In this document: piece by piece, positions 11,496 through 23,492 of the stretch
Position numbering within the stretch: the first letter of the stretch is position 1
How the letters are laid out: each line of letters opens with the position of its first letter
Assembly: GCF_021730395.1 (NCBI RefSeq)
Contig: NC_069363.1
Coordinates: forward strand, 46,119,001-46,183,000
Direction: 5' to 3'
Source: Mercenaria mercenaria
Lineage: Eukaryota > Mollusca > Bivalvia > Venerida > Veneridae
Length of the DNA stretch: 64,000 nt
Translations under genes and position numbers: made by a program
Notes under the pieces: model-generated
Seen by the model: only the letters and a program-made list of their open reading frames with translations
Database searches by the model: none
Told to the model about the DNA's origin: nothing

Positions 11496-12300
11496 TTATT
11501 TTTTTTTAGAATATGCAGATCCTTTAATCAAGCTTCATTATAAAGCTACGTGGTTCCTATCGCATCAAATATGAAAAATGCTGCGTGCAGTATATGACTA
11601 CTTAAGCAACTGTCTTTATGGTTCTCGCATGTCCTTACTCACCAAATCCGCGTGAATGGCCCTACTTTCCAAAGGATCAACCCCTACAAAGAATTCCCAA
11701 CAGATTTCTCTTCTTCTGGGAATTTCTTCTCTTTACCTGGATAAGAATGGTTACTAATAAACTGAATTGTAATTAAGTTTTACAGCTTAATTATTTACCA
11801 TATGCTTTTATCTACCAACAGATAATATTATGCATTTAGATAAAGGATTAGTGTTTAATTAAACAAACGTTTAATTAGTTAATCGGGCATCGTCATTTTT
11901 TGTCGTTTCCATGACCCTACAGAATTAATTCGGCTTCCTTAATGTACATGTCATTCAGTAATGTAGATACAGAGGAAGGACATTGCAGAAAATGACATTC
12001 CGCAAAGTTTCGTGTAAATAATATTTGTGTTTGCAAATGTTTAGCTGTATCAAACCAACGTTTTAATATCTTTTGAATAATGGTTAGAGGTTGGAATTAA
12101 AACGCGGCATTGGTTTGTTGAAAACAAATGTGTAGGGAAACACGTAAGAGTAATTCGAGTGTGGGATGTTGTGTGTTTGGTTTAAACAATATTTATTTTC
12201 CAAATATGTATCATATAAACATTTATTAATGTGATAGGATTGTATTAAAACCTCTTTCCTGTTGTGTGTTTGGTCCCTGGTTGCGTCACACCAAAGACAT
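11496..12300. other. nothing recognised
   Basis: No coding signature or named repeat is visible. A palindromic TTTAATTAAACAAACGTTTAATTA stretch near 11853 is local and AT-rich. Confidence 0.4.
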
Positions 12301-12303
12301 GAA

Positions 12304-13348
12304 CAAGAGCTGTCGGATGACAGCGCGCTCGACTATTCGAAGAACTGATTGAAGAATGGGGTCAAAATATTTCTACAGATATTCAAACAAAAGAAAAAAT
12401 ACATTAGACAAACAATGCTCCCGTATTTGTGGATTTCGATAAGTTTTGCACTAAATGGCAATGTGTGAACCAATTTCAAAGTCAAAAAAGGGCCATTATT
12501 CAGCCAAAATAGTTGTCAGAGTTCTGTACTCTTGCCTACAGATAGAAATCATGATGATAAACAAGCGTTCAGAGTTTAAAAGCCATATGTTAAATAGTTT
12601 TGACAAAACATGGACTTGTATGAAATCAGAACCAATTTCCAAGTCCAAAAAGGGCAATAATTCAGCCAAAATATATGACAGAGTTATGTACTCTTTCCTA
12701 CAGATAGAGACTATTATACTGAACAAGTGATAAAAGTTTCAAAGCCATATGTCAAACACGTTACACAAATATAAACCGGTACGAAAAACTTAACCAAGAT
12801 TTCTTAGTCAAAAGGGGCCATAATTCAGCCAAAATCCTTGATAAACTTATGTACTCTTGCCTATAACTGGACATGGTGATGGTAAACAGGTGTTGAAAGT
12901 TTCAAAGCTTTTTCTTCAAAGACTTCGTCAAAATATGAACTGGTACGAAAAACTTAACCCAGATTTCTAAGTCAAAAGTGGCTATAATTCAGCCAAAATC
13001 TTTGACAGAGTAATGTACTCCTGCCTATAACTGAACATGGTGATGGTAAACAAGTGTTGAAATTTAAAAGCTTTATCTCAAAAGATTTTGACAAAATATG
13101 AACTGGTACGAAAAACTTAATCATGATTTCTAAGTCAAAAGGGGCCATAATTCAGCCAAAATCTCTGATGGAGTTATGTGCTCTTGCCTATAACTGGCCA
13201 TGGTGATGGTAAACAAGTGTTGAAAGTTTCAAAGTTTTATCTCAAAAGACTTTGTCAAAATGTGGACTGGTACGAAAAACTTAACCAAGGTGTGACGCCG
13301 ACGCCTTGGTGAGTAGGATAGCTCTACTTATTCTTCGAATAGTCGAGC
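12304..13348 (+). mobile_element. TIR element with about five internal tandem units
   Basis: A 17-bp perfect inverted repeat bounds it: CTCGACTATTCGAAGAA at 12328-12344 and its complement at 13331-13347. Just outside the left TIR, GAGCTGTC and GACAGC form a small hairpin. Inside, about five units of roughly 155 bp repeat CATAATTCAGCCAAAAT and GTACTCTTGCCTA. There is no transposase frame; the plus frame at 12455-12730 spans two units and is an artefact. A related pair of pieces lies at 33.3-34.7 kb. Confidence 0.8.
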
Positions 13349-13361
13349 TAAAAATGGTTCT

Positions 13362-13445
13362 GGATGGCTTCCTCACATGAAGAGTTCCACGCCCTTAATG
13401 AGACTCGAACCCACAACTTCATTATGATCATAATGTATCGGTACG
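13362..13445 (-). mobile_element. fragment of tRNA-Leu-type SINE, minus strand
   Basis: On the minus strand it reads GTGGGTTCGAGTCTC, a pol III B box, followed about 27 bp on by ATGTGAGGAAGCCATCCAG, the join of tRNA head and SINE body seen in fuller form at 33.58-33.86 kb. Confidence 0.6.
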
Positions 13446-13645
13446 ACTAAATGGGATTACAGAATAAAGCGATCACTTTGCATTTATGAAGATCCGCTCA
13501 AGAGTTATTAATCTGATAATGTATGTGTTATCCCTATATTGCACAATTTCGGAAACATGATCATTAATTTAAACTTTAAGGCAATAACATTTGTACTATG
13601 TACACTTAAATTAGGTTTAATCAAACTGTGTATAGATAAAAGTTT

Positions 13646-13850
13646 GAAGTCAGAATAAGTAGTTTGAACGTTAGAAGTAAGAAGTCAGAAATCAGGAAGT
13701 TAGAAGTTAGACGTTTGAAGTTGGAAGTTAAAAGAGTGGAAGTTAGAAGTCAGAAGTGGGGAAGTTGGAAGTAAGAAGTGTGGAAGTTGGAAATCAGAAG
13801 TCAGACAGGAATCAATAAGTTAGAAGTGTAGAAACTGTAAGTAAGAAATG
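13646..13850. repeat. degenerate GAAGTTA-type simple repeat
   Basis: About 25 loose repeats of (T/A)GAAGT(T/C/A)(A/G) run for 200 bp, with variable spacing. Confidence 0.85.
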
Positions 13851-13854
13851 GGAA

Positions 13855-15340
13855 TGAGTCATATCATGATAAAGACTCATGCAAGGTTTCATAAATTTAC
13901 ATCAAATACTTTTTGAGCTTGGCACGTCATTAGGTAAAATGTGCTTTTTTACTATTTCAGGGGCCATAACTTTGGAAATACGGGGTGGATCCAAACGAAA
14001 AATAGGAGATGCGCAAGTTTATATATCATGATAAAGACTCATGCAAGATTTCGTCAATTTATATCAAATCGGTCTTGAGCTAAGGTGATAATGTGCATTT
14101 TTGACAATTTCAGGGGCCATAACCCTTGAAAAAGGGGGCGTGGCGGAACCAAACAAAAGGTAGGAGGTGCACAAGTTCATATCATGATAAAGGTTCAGGC
14201 AAGATTTCATCAATTTATATGAAGTACTTGTTGAGCTAGGCGCGTTACAAGACGAAAATATGCATTTTCGACAATTTCAGGGGCCATACCTCTGGAAATA
14301 GGGGGCGGCACCAGACGAAAAATAGAAGGTGCGCAAGTTCATATCATGATAAAGACTCATGCAAGACACCGCCGTATGAACACGTCTGCGGATGTCTCTA
14401 AATTGTTTTTTGTACTTTTAACATGAGTAAATGTTGAGTTCTGCTCAACCCGGGGCTAGAGGGCGTGGACGGTAGCATGCATTTCCACTACCGTCCATGA
14501 ACAGGCTCAATCAAACCGAGCCTGCAACATTTTCGTTTTTGTTGTGTTGAGCGACCTGTGGAGTTTCCACTTTTTCTATTCATCAATTTTTATGAAGTAC
14601 TTTTTGAGCTAGGCGCGTCACAAGGTGAAAATGTGCATTTTTGACAATTTCAGGGGCCATAATCCTTGAAATAGGGGGCGGAACCAAACAAAAAGTAGGA
14701 GGTCCACAAGTTCATATCATGATAAAGGTTCATGCAAGGTTTCATCAATTTATATGAAATACTTGTTGAGCAAGGCGCGTTACAAGGTGAAAATATGCAT
14801 TTTCGACAATTTCAGGGGCCATAACTCTAGAAATAGGGGGCGGCACCAGACAAAAAATAAGAGGTGTGCAAGTTCATATCATGATAAAGACTCATGCAAG
14901 GTTTCATTAATCTATATGAATTACTTATTGAGCTAGGAGCGTCACAAGGTGAAAATGTGCATTTTTGACAATTTCAGTGGCCATAGCCCTTGAAATAGGG
15001 AGCGGAGCCAAACAAAACGTAGGTGGTGCACAAGTTCATATCATGATAAAGACTCATGCAAGGTTTCATTAATTTATATGAAGTATTTTCTGAGCTAGGC
15101 GCGTAAAAATGTGAAAATGTGCATGTTTGGCTATTTTAGGGACCATAACTCCGGTAATAGGGGACAGAGCCAGACGAAAAATAGGAGGTGCTTAAGTTTA
15201 TATCATGATAAAGACCCATGCAAGGTTTCGTCAATTTATATGAAATACTTTATGAGGTAGACGCGTCACAAACTTCGCACGAACGGACGCACGTACGGAC
15301 AAGACCAAATGTATATGCCCCCTCCACTCTGTTGTGGGGG
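13855..15340 (+). repeat. tandem array, unit about 145-165 bp, split by a 215-bp insert
   Basis: Units contain TTCAGGGGCCATAACTC, a GGGGGCGG-ACCA block, AAGTTCATATCATGATAAAG and GAGCTAGGCGCGTCACAAGG. About nine units are present. The array closes with an ACGGAC-rich tail and TGTTGTGGGGGCAC near 15338. The reading frames at 14754-14936 and 15218-15496 are by-products. Confidence 0.9.
14366..14580. mobile_element. 215-bp insertion with two hairpins inside the array
   Basis: The array unit breaks after GACTCATGCAAG and resumes at CATCAATTTTTATGAAG. The insert contains a 10-bp stem (TGGACGGTAG at 14466 with its complement at 14488) and a 7-bp stem (CAGGCTC at 14502 with GAGCCTG at 14518). I recognise this hairpin block as a frequent interspersed bivalve repeat, from memory only. 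Confidence 0.75.
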
Positions 15341-18300
15341 CACAAAAAGCAAATGGTACCGAATTTCAAACTACTGAAATCACAAATACATGTAGGTATG
15401 ATAACGGTACGCATGTGTCAAAAAAGCAGCATATATCTGTATTATGTTAAAATCACGGTGGTGATATGTACACCGGATATATATAAAACAGATTAACATA
15501 AATACACTTGACTTTATGATCAAATGATTTATTTTTTATGTTTCATGCATTGTGTTGATGTATTCGTCCGACTACGCAGGGTAACACACAGTGTTTTCAT
15601 TTACAGTTAGCTATCAATGATAGATATATATTTTGCTGTCTAGTTGCAAAGTTAGTATGGCCACAATCAAATGGTCAGAAATTTGGGATTTCTTTTCAAA
15701 AATCACACAACAAAGTAAACCGGAATTGAATATATCGTTATTGCAAAGTATGTACTTGCTGTGACGGAGATATTCATGATTTGTCTAAAACAGATGAAGT
15801 CCGTGAAATGACTTGATGCACAGACGATTATAAAGTGATTATCCATTGCAGACTTGTAGTTAATTGTTCTTTGTGTTCTATGTTGTATTTAAAGCACACC
15901 GACACTATTGTCGGGTATTTTGCTACCCGTCCAGCTATTGATTGTAGAGGAAGACTAAAAGTGCACCATCCCATTTTTTCAAGCACAGGCGGGCATATAC
16001 ATAAACAAGTTTTTTTTTCAAACACACAACGGAGAAGAACAAGTGTTTATAAGCCAACAATATTAACCACTTGGCCAAGGAGGCCTCTTTCTGCAAAATG
16101 CATTAATATTTTGACACAGCTGACAAACGTAGGGGAAATATTTCTAAAGGTAAGGCTTGAAATGATCAGAAGGAGGCATACATTATAACAGTAAAGTAAA
16201 AAAGCAAAACAAGGACATAATCTGCGTACAAACTGTAACATATGTTCAAATGCTAATCTCCGGACAGGTTTTTCTCATAACCACTATACCCAGTACAGTA
16301 GTCTATACCCACTACAGTAGGATAAACACTTATAAGGGTTAATGAAATTAAGTTCAGCTGTTTTTATGGGAAAAGTTTAACCACTGAATGTAAAATAGCA
16401 CGATTCAAAACATAATAGTTTCAGCATCAAAGTTATTAATTTCAATGAATTCAATCAACTGCTAATCTCGTATTTTCAAGTAAAACACTTCAAAGTTTGG
16501 TATCTCTTTGGCATAAGATATTACATTTTATCCCCGGTTGAGTAAAATGAAAACACCACAGTTTTTGCTGTTATATCCGGTGTACGCTTCTCCAGCGTGA
16601 TATTACTTGAGCGCAGACCATGAAGTCTTTAACAATACAAGTATTATTGATTGGTATGCTTCGCGTTGAATGTACCGGACTTAACTACCTTATATTACTG
16701 AAATATGGAGTGATAACACATGTATCTATTTCAGTTGATTGCAATTACATGCTTTTTGTGAACATATGGAATTCAACTCGGAAAACTCGGAACATCATAT
16801 ATTGGAATGGGCTAGATAGTTCATGATGTTACGCTATTAAGGAAGTTATAATGTGGTAAGTTCAGTTTTAAATAAAGAAAACATAAAATAGAAATACGAA
16901 ACATGAAATTCAAATTGTGTTAAAGGTGAAAAGGTGTGCAAAATTGTGCACCTGTGATGATGCTATATAGGTAATTTAATAGTTTCCTAACATATCAATT
17001 CATGAAGTAGCTCGTTTGAAAAAAAAAACACTACAAATACCTGTCATAACACAATTATTCTGCCGTTATTCGATAAACAGCCATTTTCCGTTTATGTTAT
17101 CCGATACATCATAATTGCTAGTAATAAATATTAAATTACCATTTATTGGATTTTAAACGAATTCTTTTGTGTGAAGTGTTTGCTCGTATGCTTGTTTACA
17201 TGGTTGCGACAATACGAGGGGTAGTCAATAAAATCCCTCTGTGAATGAATTTGTAATGGTTTGAGATATACTAATAAAAAAATAATAATGATAAATATCA
17301 AGAATACATCAGTAGATTTTTTTTCCGGTTGCCGTGTTTAAAGCCGCGTACTGATTTTGTATGAACAAATGAAAGTCGCTGAGTGTAAGAAAACTAAGTA
17401 GTGTCCGATGATGCAGTTAGTACGAAATTATATGATTTGAATTTTATGAAAGGTAAGATATGGCATGCCACAAACATATTTCATTACGCAACACACATAT
17501 TTGGTGTAGGACATATATATAATACTATAGAATAATTATCAAATAAATACATTTTTAAAGATACAGTAATATTTTAAAAGATGAAATCAGTATTACGATC
17601 TACCACAAAAATATTGATGTATACAACACAAACACTATTTAGACCAAATATATGACATTATAAAATAAAACATTTGAATTATGCGTTATAGATGCAGCGA
17701 TATTCAAAATATATATTACTGATTTAATTTTGCAACGTTTAACACTATAAATATGTATTTTATGTGAGTTTCAGATCAGATTGGTGTGGTTTCTAAAATA
17801 TCATTTTTACGTGAATTTGTTGATGGACGTTCACCTAACTTGGCCAGGAACCTTTTTTTTTATGGACCTTTATGAATTATTGTGCTTCACAGAACTTCAG
17901 GACCACCAGTGCTTAAAATAGAAAAAATGCATAAACGACTTGTTCTCAACTGAACAAATGATAGATTTTTTAAAACTTGGAAAATATTATTTACATTTAA
18001 GATAAATTTGTTGCTTTACATGATACAATAAAAATATTTAAGGGCAAAGGGTGGAAGTCATGTGAACAACGTAGGGCTTTCACGACTCTTTCTATCAAAT
18101 AATTTTCTTATATATATTAAGTTTAAGAGCAAAGTTCCGGTCGCCTTATGATAGCAAGGATTATAGTTTTATGGTACAAGTCTTAATTTGATCTGCTCTA
18201 TCAAGCTCGCAAACGTCTTTTACCGCATTACAAAAGACACCATCAGTATTATTATGCTACTTTTGAAAAAAAGAAAACTTTAATAAATTTTTCTACCATC

Positions 18301-18700
18301 CTATCAACATCGAAAGAACTCAATAAAACATTTAATACATTGTTTTATAATCTAGATACTCTTAAGACAATAACCATTGTTTTCGTACTCAAAGATAAAA
18401 ATGAGTTACTGATATGTGAGATTCAAATTCAGTTCTTAGCATATAGATGATATATTAACCTTTAGTATTAGTTATCTGTACTTTCGGGATTAACAGAGTT
18501 GCCGTTCACTTTTAAACGAAAGTACATTTACCTGTATCTAGTTTGCCCAACCTATCCATTTTTCAAGCAGTTCATATTTCAGAATGATACAAATCTGATC
18601 AAAAAGTTATAAAACATTGATAAAAGATTGTTTCAATTTCTTAATACTGTACATTTATATATATTCCCGATGGTTTTATTTTCGCTAATATTTGTAGTTG
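15341..18700. other. long stretch with no assigned gene
   Basis: The largest frame (15835-16188, plus) ends near a good donor (AAAGGTAAGG at about 16147) but shows no domain, and I do not call it. A possible mariner-like terminal repeat lies near 17213. The rest is AT-rich with no recognised feature. Confidence 0.4.
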
Positions 18701-18701
18701 A

Positions 18702-18792
18702 TAATCGCGAGTACACTCAAATCGCGAGTATGCTTCAAATCCCGAGTATACTTCAAATCGCGGTTATACTTCAAATCACGTTTATACTCTTC
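18702..18792. repeat. 18-bp tandem repeat, about five copies
   Basis: Variants of CTTCAAATCGCGAGTATA recur five times in a row. As 18 is a multiple of 3, the plus frame through it reads a FKSR-like six-residue repeat, which I regard as accidental. Confidence 0.85.
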
Positions 18793-19028
18793 TACTGAAG
18801 ATAATGATGATGCTGATAATACCACTCGTAAATCCAGATTAGTCGTTAAAATTAAAATTAATCTGCATCTTGTCCTAAAACATAAACTCTCACGCTTCGC
18901 GAATTTGTAAATACCGCGAAGTAAGGCTGCTATACATGAAGTCGCTAAATAAATCCTACGTAAAAATAACCACTTTACAACATTCCCAGTATATTGCTGC
19001 TTTAAGAAAATATCTAAAAAATAATTGT

Positions 19029-19045
19029 GTTGATATTGTTTTCAG
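19029..19045 (+). promoter_or_regulatory. probable 3' splice acceptor upstream of copy B
   Basis: TTGATATTGTTTTCAG ends at 19045 and is followed by ATTAACTATAAAT. Copy A has GTTTTCAG followed by ATTGGCTATAGC at the matching place. The shared sequence on both sides of the AG supports a retained acceptor from before the duplication. Confidence 0.5.
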
Positions 19046-19224
19046 ATTAACTATAAATACAAATGAAGGACACAGTTATAAACACATGCAGTTGATGGAT
19101 TGGACATACAGATACAGTCTTACGACGGCAATGGGATTTCATGCAGACGAAACAACACATGTATAATGATAACACCTGCGAGACGGACACTCGAAGCTTG
19201 AATTGCATTTTTTGTGAAATATGA

Positions 19225-21711
19225 GTGCAAATGAAACAGTCAACCATAGCTGAGTCCTCTTACCTCACATCTTTCTTAGAGGATGCTAGTTTGAAAATGA
19301 AATTGAAAAGGTCAATGCAAAAACTTATGATACATTGCAAACTGAGAATGTTTCGTAAACAACTGTTTTTCCCAGTAAGCTTATGTTTGGTAGTTGCATT
19401 AGCTCTATTATTTTTCTCTAGAAACTCATTTAATCGTATAAATACTGACACTTTTCATCACCAAGATTTTAAATCTACTTTTCGTTACCACGACTTTAAA
19501 GCTACTTTTCATCACCACGATTTTAAAGCCAATGACATGTCTTTGCTTGTACTTGTTGTGGGTCAGCGTAATGCATTTGACCGTCGTGAGACAATACGAA
19601 ACACGTGGGCATCTGCTCATAAACATGTATATTTCGTGGTTAGTGAGCTATACTGTCCCTTTCCACCTGAAAATCGTATATCTGGCACATGTAAACCAAA
19701 TAATATATCTGCAACGAAGGAACGTGTTCATAATTACGTACAAAATGAAGAAGAAGTTACAAAAAAGATTCGTAACGAATCAAACGTTGTTTTATTACCT
19801 ATTGTAGACGTCGCTAAAGAATTGCCAAACGTGATTAAAGAAAGCTACAAATGGGCCCTACAAAATCATAATACAAAATGGATCTTACATGTAGAAGATT
19901 TATTTAATGTGTACGTAGACTCATTTAATGTTGCAAGTAATTTTGATCAAAAAGAGAATACTGTTTTCATGTTGTTGAGACAATGCATATCTTCAGTAGA
20001 CACGGGTAAACACACAAATAGATCACGCCATCTGACACCATTTCAGTGTGCTTTGAACCATTTTGTTCCGAGACAAGTTGCTGAATATCTAGTGAATGGA
20101 CTGAATGAAATTTTTGAATATACATTTAAAGACAAACAAAACTACAGTACCGTACAAGTGCTTGATTCCAAACACATGAAGTCAGCTCATCGAGAAGACA
20201 TTGCTTTTATGACAGTTAATGCAGAGGTTTATAATTCAGCAGCAATAGTACTAGATTTATGTATCAAACATGAAATGAATAATTGTGTAGACAACACTAC
20301 GTATACACTATCTGAAAACCCATCTAATTTCCTTAATGCGGGAAGGTTCGACTTAATCGTCAAGATGGTTTATGCATATTTTTACGTTTTTGAGAAACGA
20401 GTGCCAGATATAATAAAAGTTGCATATTTGAAACATCTACAAATAATGAATAGTTTTGAAGAAAGCTGTGAAATGAAGGACGTTTGGTTTAATTCAAAAG
20501 TTACGAGTAAAGAGCAGAAAAGCAGCTCTGATTCAATTTCATCGTTTCACAAAACAATTGAATCTGTGAGAAAGTTTGGATTTAATCCTAATATTTCAAG
20601 GATTCCAGTGGATAAGAATGGGTTTATCAGCAATGGTGCACATAGACTAGCTTCTACAGTCGTTTTATCACGGAAAGCAAGTTTTGAACAACACACGTAC
20701 AAGCACATTTCTGGATTCGGATATAGATACTTTCAAAGTTTAGGAATGTCTCAAAACGTTTTTGATCTTGTTATGTTGGAATGGATGAGAATTCAGTTGA
20801 AACTACCCGACTTAAATACACCGATTTTTATTATTTCAGTATTTTCGAACGATGATAGTAAAGATGAGAAAATGCGAACGATTGTCAAGGAACGATGTTC
20901 AAAAGATAATGGTATTGCATATGAGAAATCTGTGATCATTACAAGAGAAGGAGCTCGACAAGTAATTTCTCATATGTATGGACAACAATCATGGCTTGAA
21001 GCAAAAATTCAACACATGCTTTCAAGATTCACACACTCAACATTTACTGTTTTGTTTATATTCATTTACACAAAGAGAAGCACTGATTTAGTTAAATGTA
21101 AACTTGAAATAAGAAAGCTTTACAATGATAAAATATTTAAATCTACAGCTCATATACCTGATACAACAGAAGAGAATCTAATTCTAGCAGAAATGATACT
21201 TAATCCGAATTCCATTCAATTTCTCAATTATGCCAACAATGCGCCTGACTGTAAACTTATAGCAAAAGAAATTGCCACTCGTTTGTCTTTTGCAGCAATA
21301 AAAACACTTCCTGGTATATACTTAGGTAGGAATGATATCATGGTTGACTCGGGAACAGTACTTGGCTATTTTGACCTTCGTAGACGTACAGACGTAGACA
21401 TTTTGTTTTTAAACGACATTGATAAATCTATTCTTGGAAATCACCATGGAATGAATATACAAGCTCATGCTTTTAAATTTAATTCCATTTCCAAAGAGCG
21501 GGCGTGGGGTGAGGACCATTTCAGTGCTTCAGGGACGAGGAATCAATGGGACTTATTTTATGACCCTCAGAACTATGGCTACTGCTACGGTATTAAATTT
21601 GTTTCACTAAAGCAATTAGTAAGGTACAAAGTGCAACGTAATGAACCGAACAAAGACTCACATGACGTCGGTCTTATAAACAGGCTTTTAGAGACCATTA
21701 AAAAAAAATGA
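19225..21711 (+). CDS. copy B: paralogue of copy A, GT31-like region plus nucleotidyltransferase-fold region
   Basis: The predicted protein has 828 residues; the start conserved with copy A is Met25 (19297, MKLKR). The anchor is at about 47-64. The stem holds three 9-residue repeats ending D-F-K-(S/A), where copy A has one. The GT31-like part shows RRETIRNTW (120-128) but reads HVEDLF (222-227) at the metal site, so the DxD motif is lost. The region shared with all copies starts at about 361 (TLSENPS); NGAHR begins at 470 and G-T-x11-D-V-D ends at 725. The protein stops soon after the last shared block. Many DNA stretches match copy A almost exactly even at silent sites. AATAAA at 21902 is a likely poly(A) signal. 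The same Golgi-type role is inferred; the GT31 part is probably not catalytic by the usual mechanism. Confidence 0.88.
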   Translation: MQMKQSTIAESSYLTSFLEDASLKMKLKRSMQKLMIHCKLRMFRKQLFFPVSLCLVVALALLFFSRNSFNRINTDTFHHQDFKSTFRYHDFKATFHHHDFKANDMSLLVLVVGQRNAFDRRETIRNTWASAHKHVYFVVSELYCPFPPENRISGTCKPNNISATKERVHNYVQNEEEVTKKIRNESNVVLLPIVDVAKELPNVIKESYKWALQNHNTKWILHVEDLFNVYVDSFNVASNFDQKENTVFMLLRQCISSVDTGKHTNRSRHLTPFQCALNHFVPRQVAEYLVNGLNEIFEYTFKDKQNYSTVQVLDSKHMKSAHREDIAFMTVNAEVYNSAAIVLDLCIKHEMNNCVDNTTYTLSENPSNFLNAGRFDLIVKMVYAYFYVFEKRVPDIIKVAYLKHLQIMNSFEESCEMKDVWFNSKVTSKEQKSSSDSISSFHKTIESVRKFGFNPNISRIPVDKNGFISNGAHRLASTVVLSRKASFEQHTYKHISGFGYRYFQSLGMSQNVFDLVMLEWMRIQLKLPDLNTPIFIISVFSNDDSKDEKMRTIVKERCSKDNGIAYEKSVIITREGARQVISHMYGQQSWLEAKIQHMLSRFTHSTFTVLFIFIYTKRSTDLVKCKLEIRKLYNDKIFKSTAHIPDTTEENLILAEMILNPNSIQFLNYANNAPDCKLIAKEIATRLSFAAIKTLPGIYLGRNDIMVDSGTVLGYFDLRRRTDVDILFLNDIDKSILGNHHGMNIQAHAFKFNSISKERAWGEDHFSASGTRNQWDLFYDPQNYGYCYGIKFVSLKQLVRYKVQRNEPNKDSHDVGLINRLLETIKKK

Positions 21712-21727
21712 CGCAATCCGTCCAGAA

Positions 21728-21751
21728 CCCCCCCCCCCCCCCCCCCCCCCC
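21728..21751. repeat. poly-C tract (24 C) just after copy B stop
   Basis: A run of 24 C's begins 17 bp after the stop codon, so it would lie in the 3' UTR. Length is likely to vary between individuals or by sequencing error. Confidence 0.95.
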
Positions 21752-21901
21752 TATTAATATTTGTGTTTTGTATTTATCTTATGTTTGTTAGATTCTGAAT
21801 CACAAGGCTATTCATATATTGCATTTACACCCTTGCCTTGTTATTTCTCCTCTAGTATACTTAGATTTATATTAAGTGTTCACAGCGCATTCTGCAAAGA
21901 A

Positions 21902-21907
21902 AATAAA
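21902..21907 (+). terminator. AATAAA poly(A) signal, copy B
   Basis: It is the first AATAAA on the plus strand after copy B, about 190 bp past the stop codon, a normal spacing for a short 3' UTR. Confidence 0.5.
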
Positions 21908-22280
21908 TGAAGTTTTAAATGATTGAATTTAGTCTTTGTATCTAGTGTATATACACTATTGGTAACAGTATTATGTATATTTTGTAGTAAATACATGCTG
22001 CGTTAGAGCATTTGTTAAAAGAAGGTTGATTCAAAATGGCCTGTCCAGCAAGGGTTTGGGTTTGTTTGTCCAAACAAGACGTATAGGAACAATATTCTTT
22101 ATCAGTCAAACCTAGTCAGGTAAAGAAGAAAATATCGAAAGTTAAAATAGATAACGTGAATATAATGAAAGATCCATTGACCTTTCCCGTAAAAGTTACG
22201 TACCTGATAATAACATGATTACATATGCACGACTCAGGGTCACAAATCCTATTACAATGCGATCTGAACTTTTTTCTATT

Positions 22281-22457
22281 TACTGATGAAACTCGATATC
22301 TCGAATTTATTTATCCCAAAATTGCGGCTATCTCGGAGACTTTTCCAAGTCCCGTCCTTTAAACATGTGCATAAATATATCATTTAAGTCGAAAGTCGGT
22401 TATCTCTAAATAAAACGCCCAATCCTTTGGAATTCGAGATACCGCGTTTCAACTGTA
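22281..22457. mobile_element. pogo/Tigger-like MITE, 177 bp
   Basis: The left end reads TACTGATGAAACTCGATATC and the right end, reversed, TACAGTTGAAACGCGGTATC, each followed by TCGAAT. Ends of the CAGTTGAAAC...TATCTCGAA type with TA at the border are typical of pogo-like elements. The inside has no transposase, so it is non-autonomous. Confidence 0.75.
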
Positions 22458-23200
22458 TTGTATTTTAATAACTACGCCTATAACCATTACGTAAAGGGTC
22501 ACTGAATCCTACTAAACTAGACCATAAATTGTAGATAAATACATCCAGTCCCTAGTCAAGGAAAGTTGTAATACATAAATCATGAATTGACGGAGTTACT
22601 GTCCATAAGTATTGACGTGTCACTCATGAATATTCCGTATGTTTCTGTAAATTAATTTTCGATGTCCGAACCTAAACAGCGACTCCAACACAAGATATAC
22701 AAGTGGCATGTGCAGATGTACCTGTGCGGACGAAACGTTTAGCTACCAATCTCGGATTAGTGGGTTCGATACTTCTGTTTGACCATAACATGTTTTATTT
22801 CATTTGTAAAGTTATAACGCGGGAAAGTTGTAACACTTATCGTGATAATTTTTTTTATTTATTGAAAGAAATACACAAATGTTTAATATTCGTCTATGTA
22901 CATATCAGGAAACGTCTTTCAAAATCTCGACTAAAATCTTCAGGACCTGACAAGTGTTCGTTCATTCAAAGGTCAATTCAAACGAATGGCGTCAGTACAC
23001 GATAAAAATTAAAACATAAAATAAGCACTAGATCTAAAAACAACGTGAAAAATATGTTTCATAAAGTAATGTGAGAATAAAGGCAATATCGTTTAAGGTT
23101 TAGGAGTATGTCATCAAAACACAACAATATTTGATAAACGAACAACATCTTTACCAACAGTCTACCTGACCATAACATGTTCTTTCGTACTGTCCCGTAC
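22458..23200. other. nothing firmly recognised
   Basis: A stretch near 22725-22790 has a B-box-like GTGGGTTCGATAC and may be a decayed tRNA-type SINE end. The plus frame 22703-23005 runs over it and has no domain. Confidence 0.35.
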
Positions 23201-23202
23201 GT

Positions 23203-23492
23203 TGGATACTTAAAATATGTTGAAAAAGTTGCCCCCATTAACCCCTTTAAAATGAATGTCAAATGTAATAAAATAAAAATACCAAGCAATTGCTGAAAAC
23301 TACGTTACACTTAGTTTTGTAAAATTTCAACGCTGGGACATTATTGCAAATGCATCAAAACGAACATTTGAAACATGCTGATGAAAATGGTTAGTTTTTA
23401 AACGTGTTTAACTGTCCGGAAGTGTGGCCCCTTTACGCAGTCCTTTTTTGGAATGCAATGTATATATCAGTTTATGACCCCTACTGGGAGAG
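23203..23492 (+). mobile_element. partial copy of the TTAA foldback element arm
   Basis: From AAAAAGTTGCCCCCATT through TTGCTGAAAACTACGTT, TGCAAATGCATCAAAACGAAC and GTTTAACTGTCCGGAAGTG the segment follows, in order, the right arm of the foldback element (about 42310-42555). Only part of one arm is present. Confidence 0.75.

Noticed and set aside
15835-16188. 117-codon plus-strand frame ending near a good donor
   Set aside because: No domain, no acceptor of quality at its start and no partner exon; kept only as a note.
17213-17245. TACGAGGGGTAGTCAATAAA resembling a mariner terminal repeat
   Set aside because: No matching inverted end and no transposase remnant could be found nearby.
22703-23005. 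100-codon plus-strand frame
   Set aside because: It crosses a decayed tRNA-like stretch and AT-rich DNA and has no recognisable domain.
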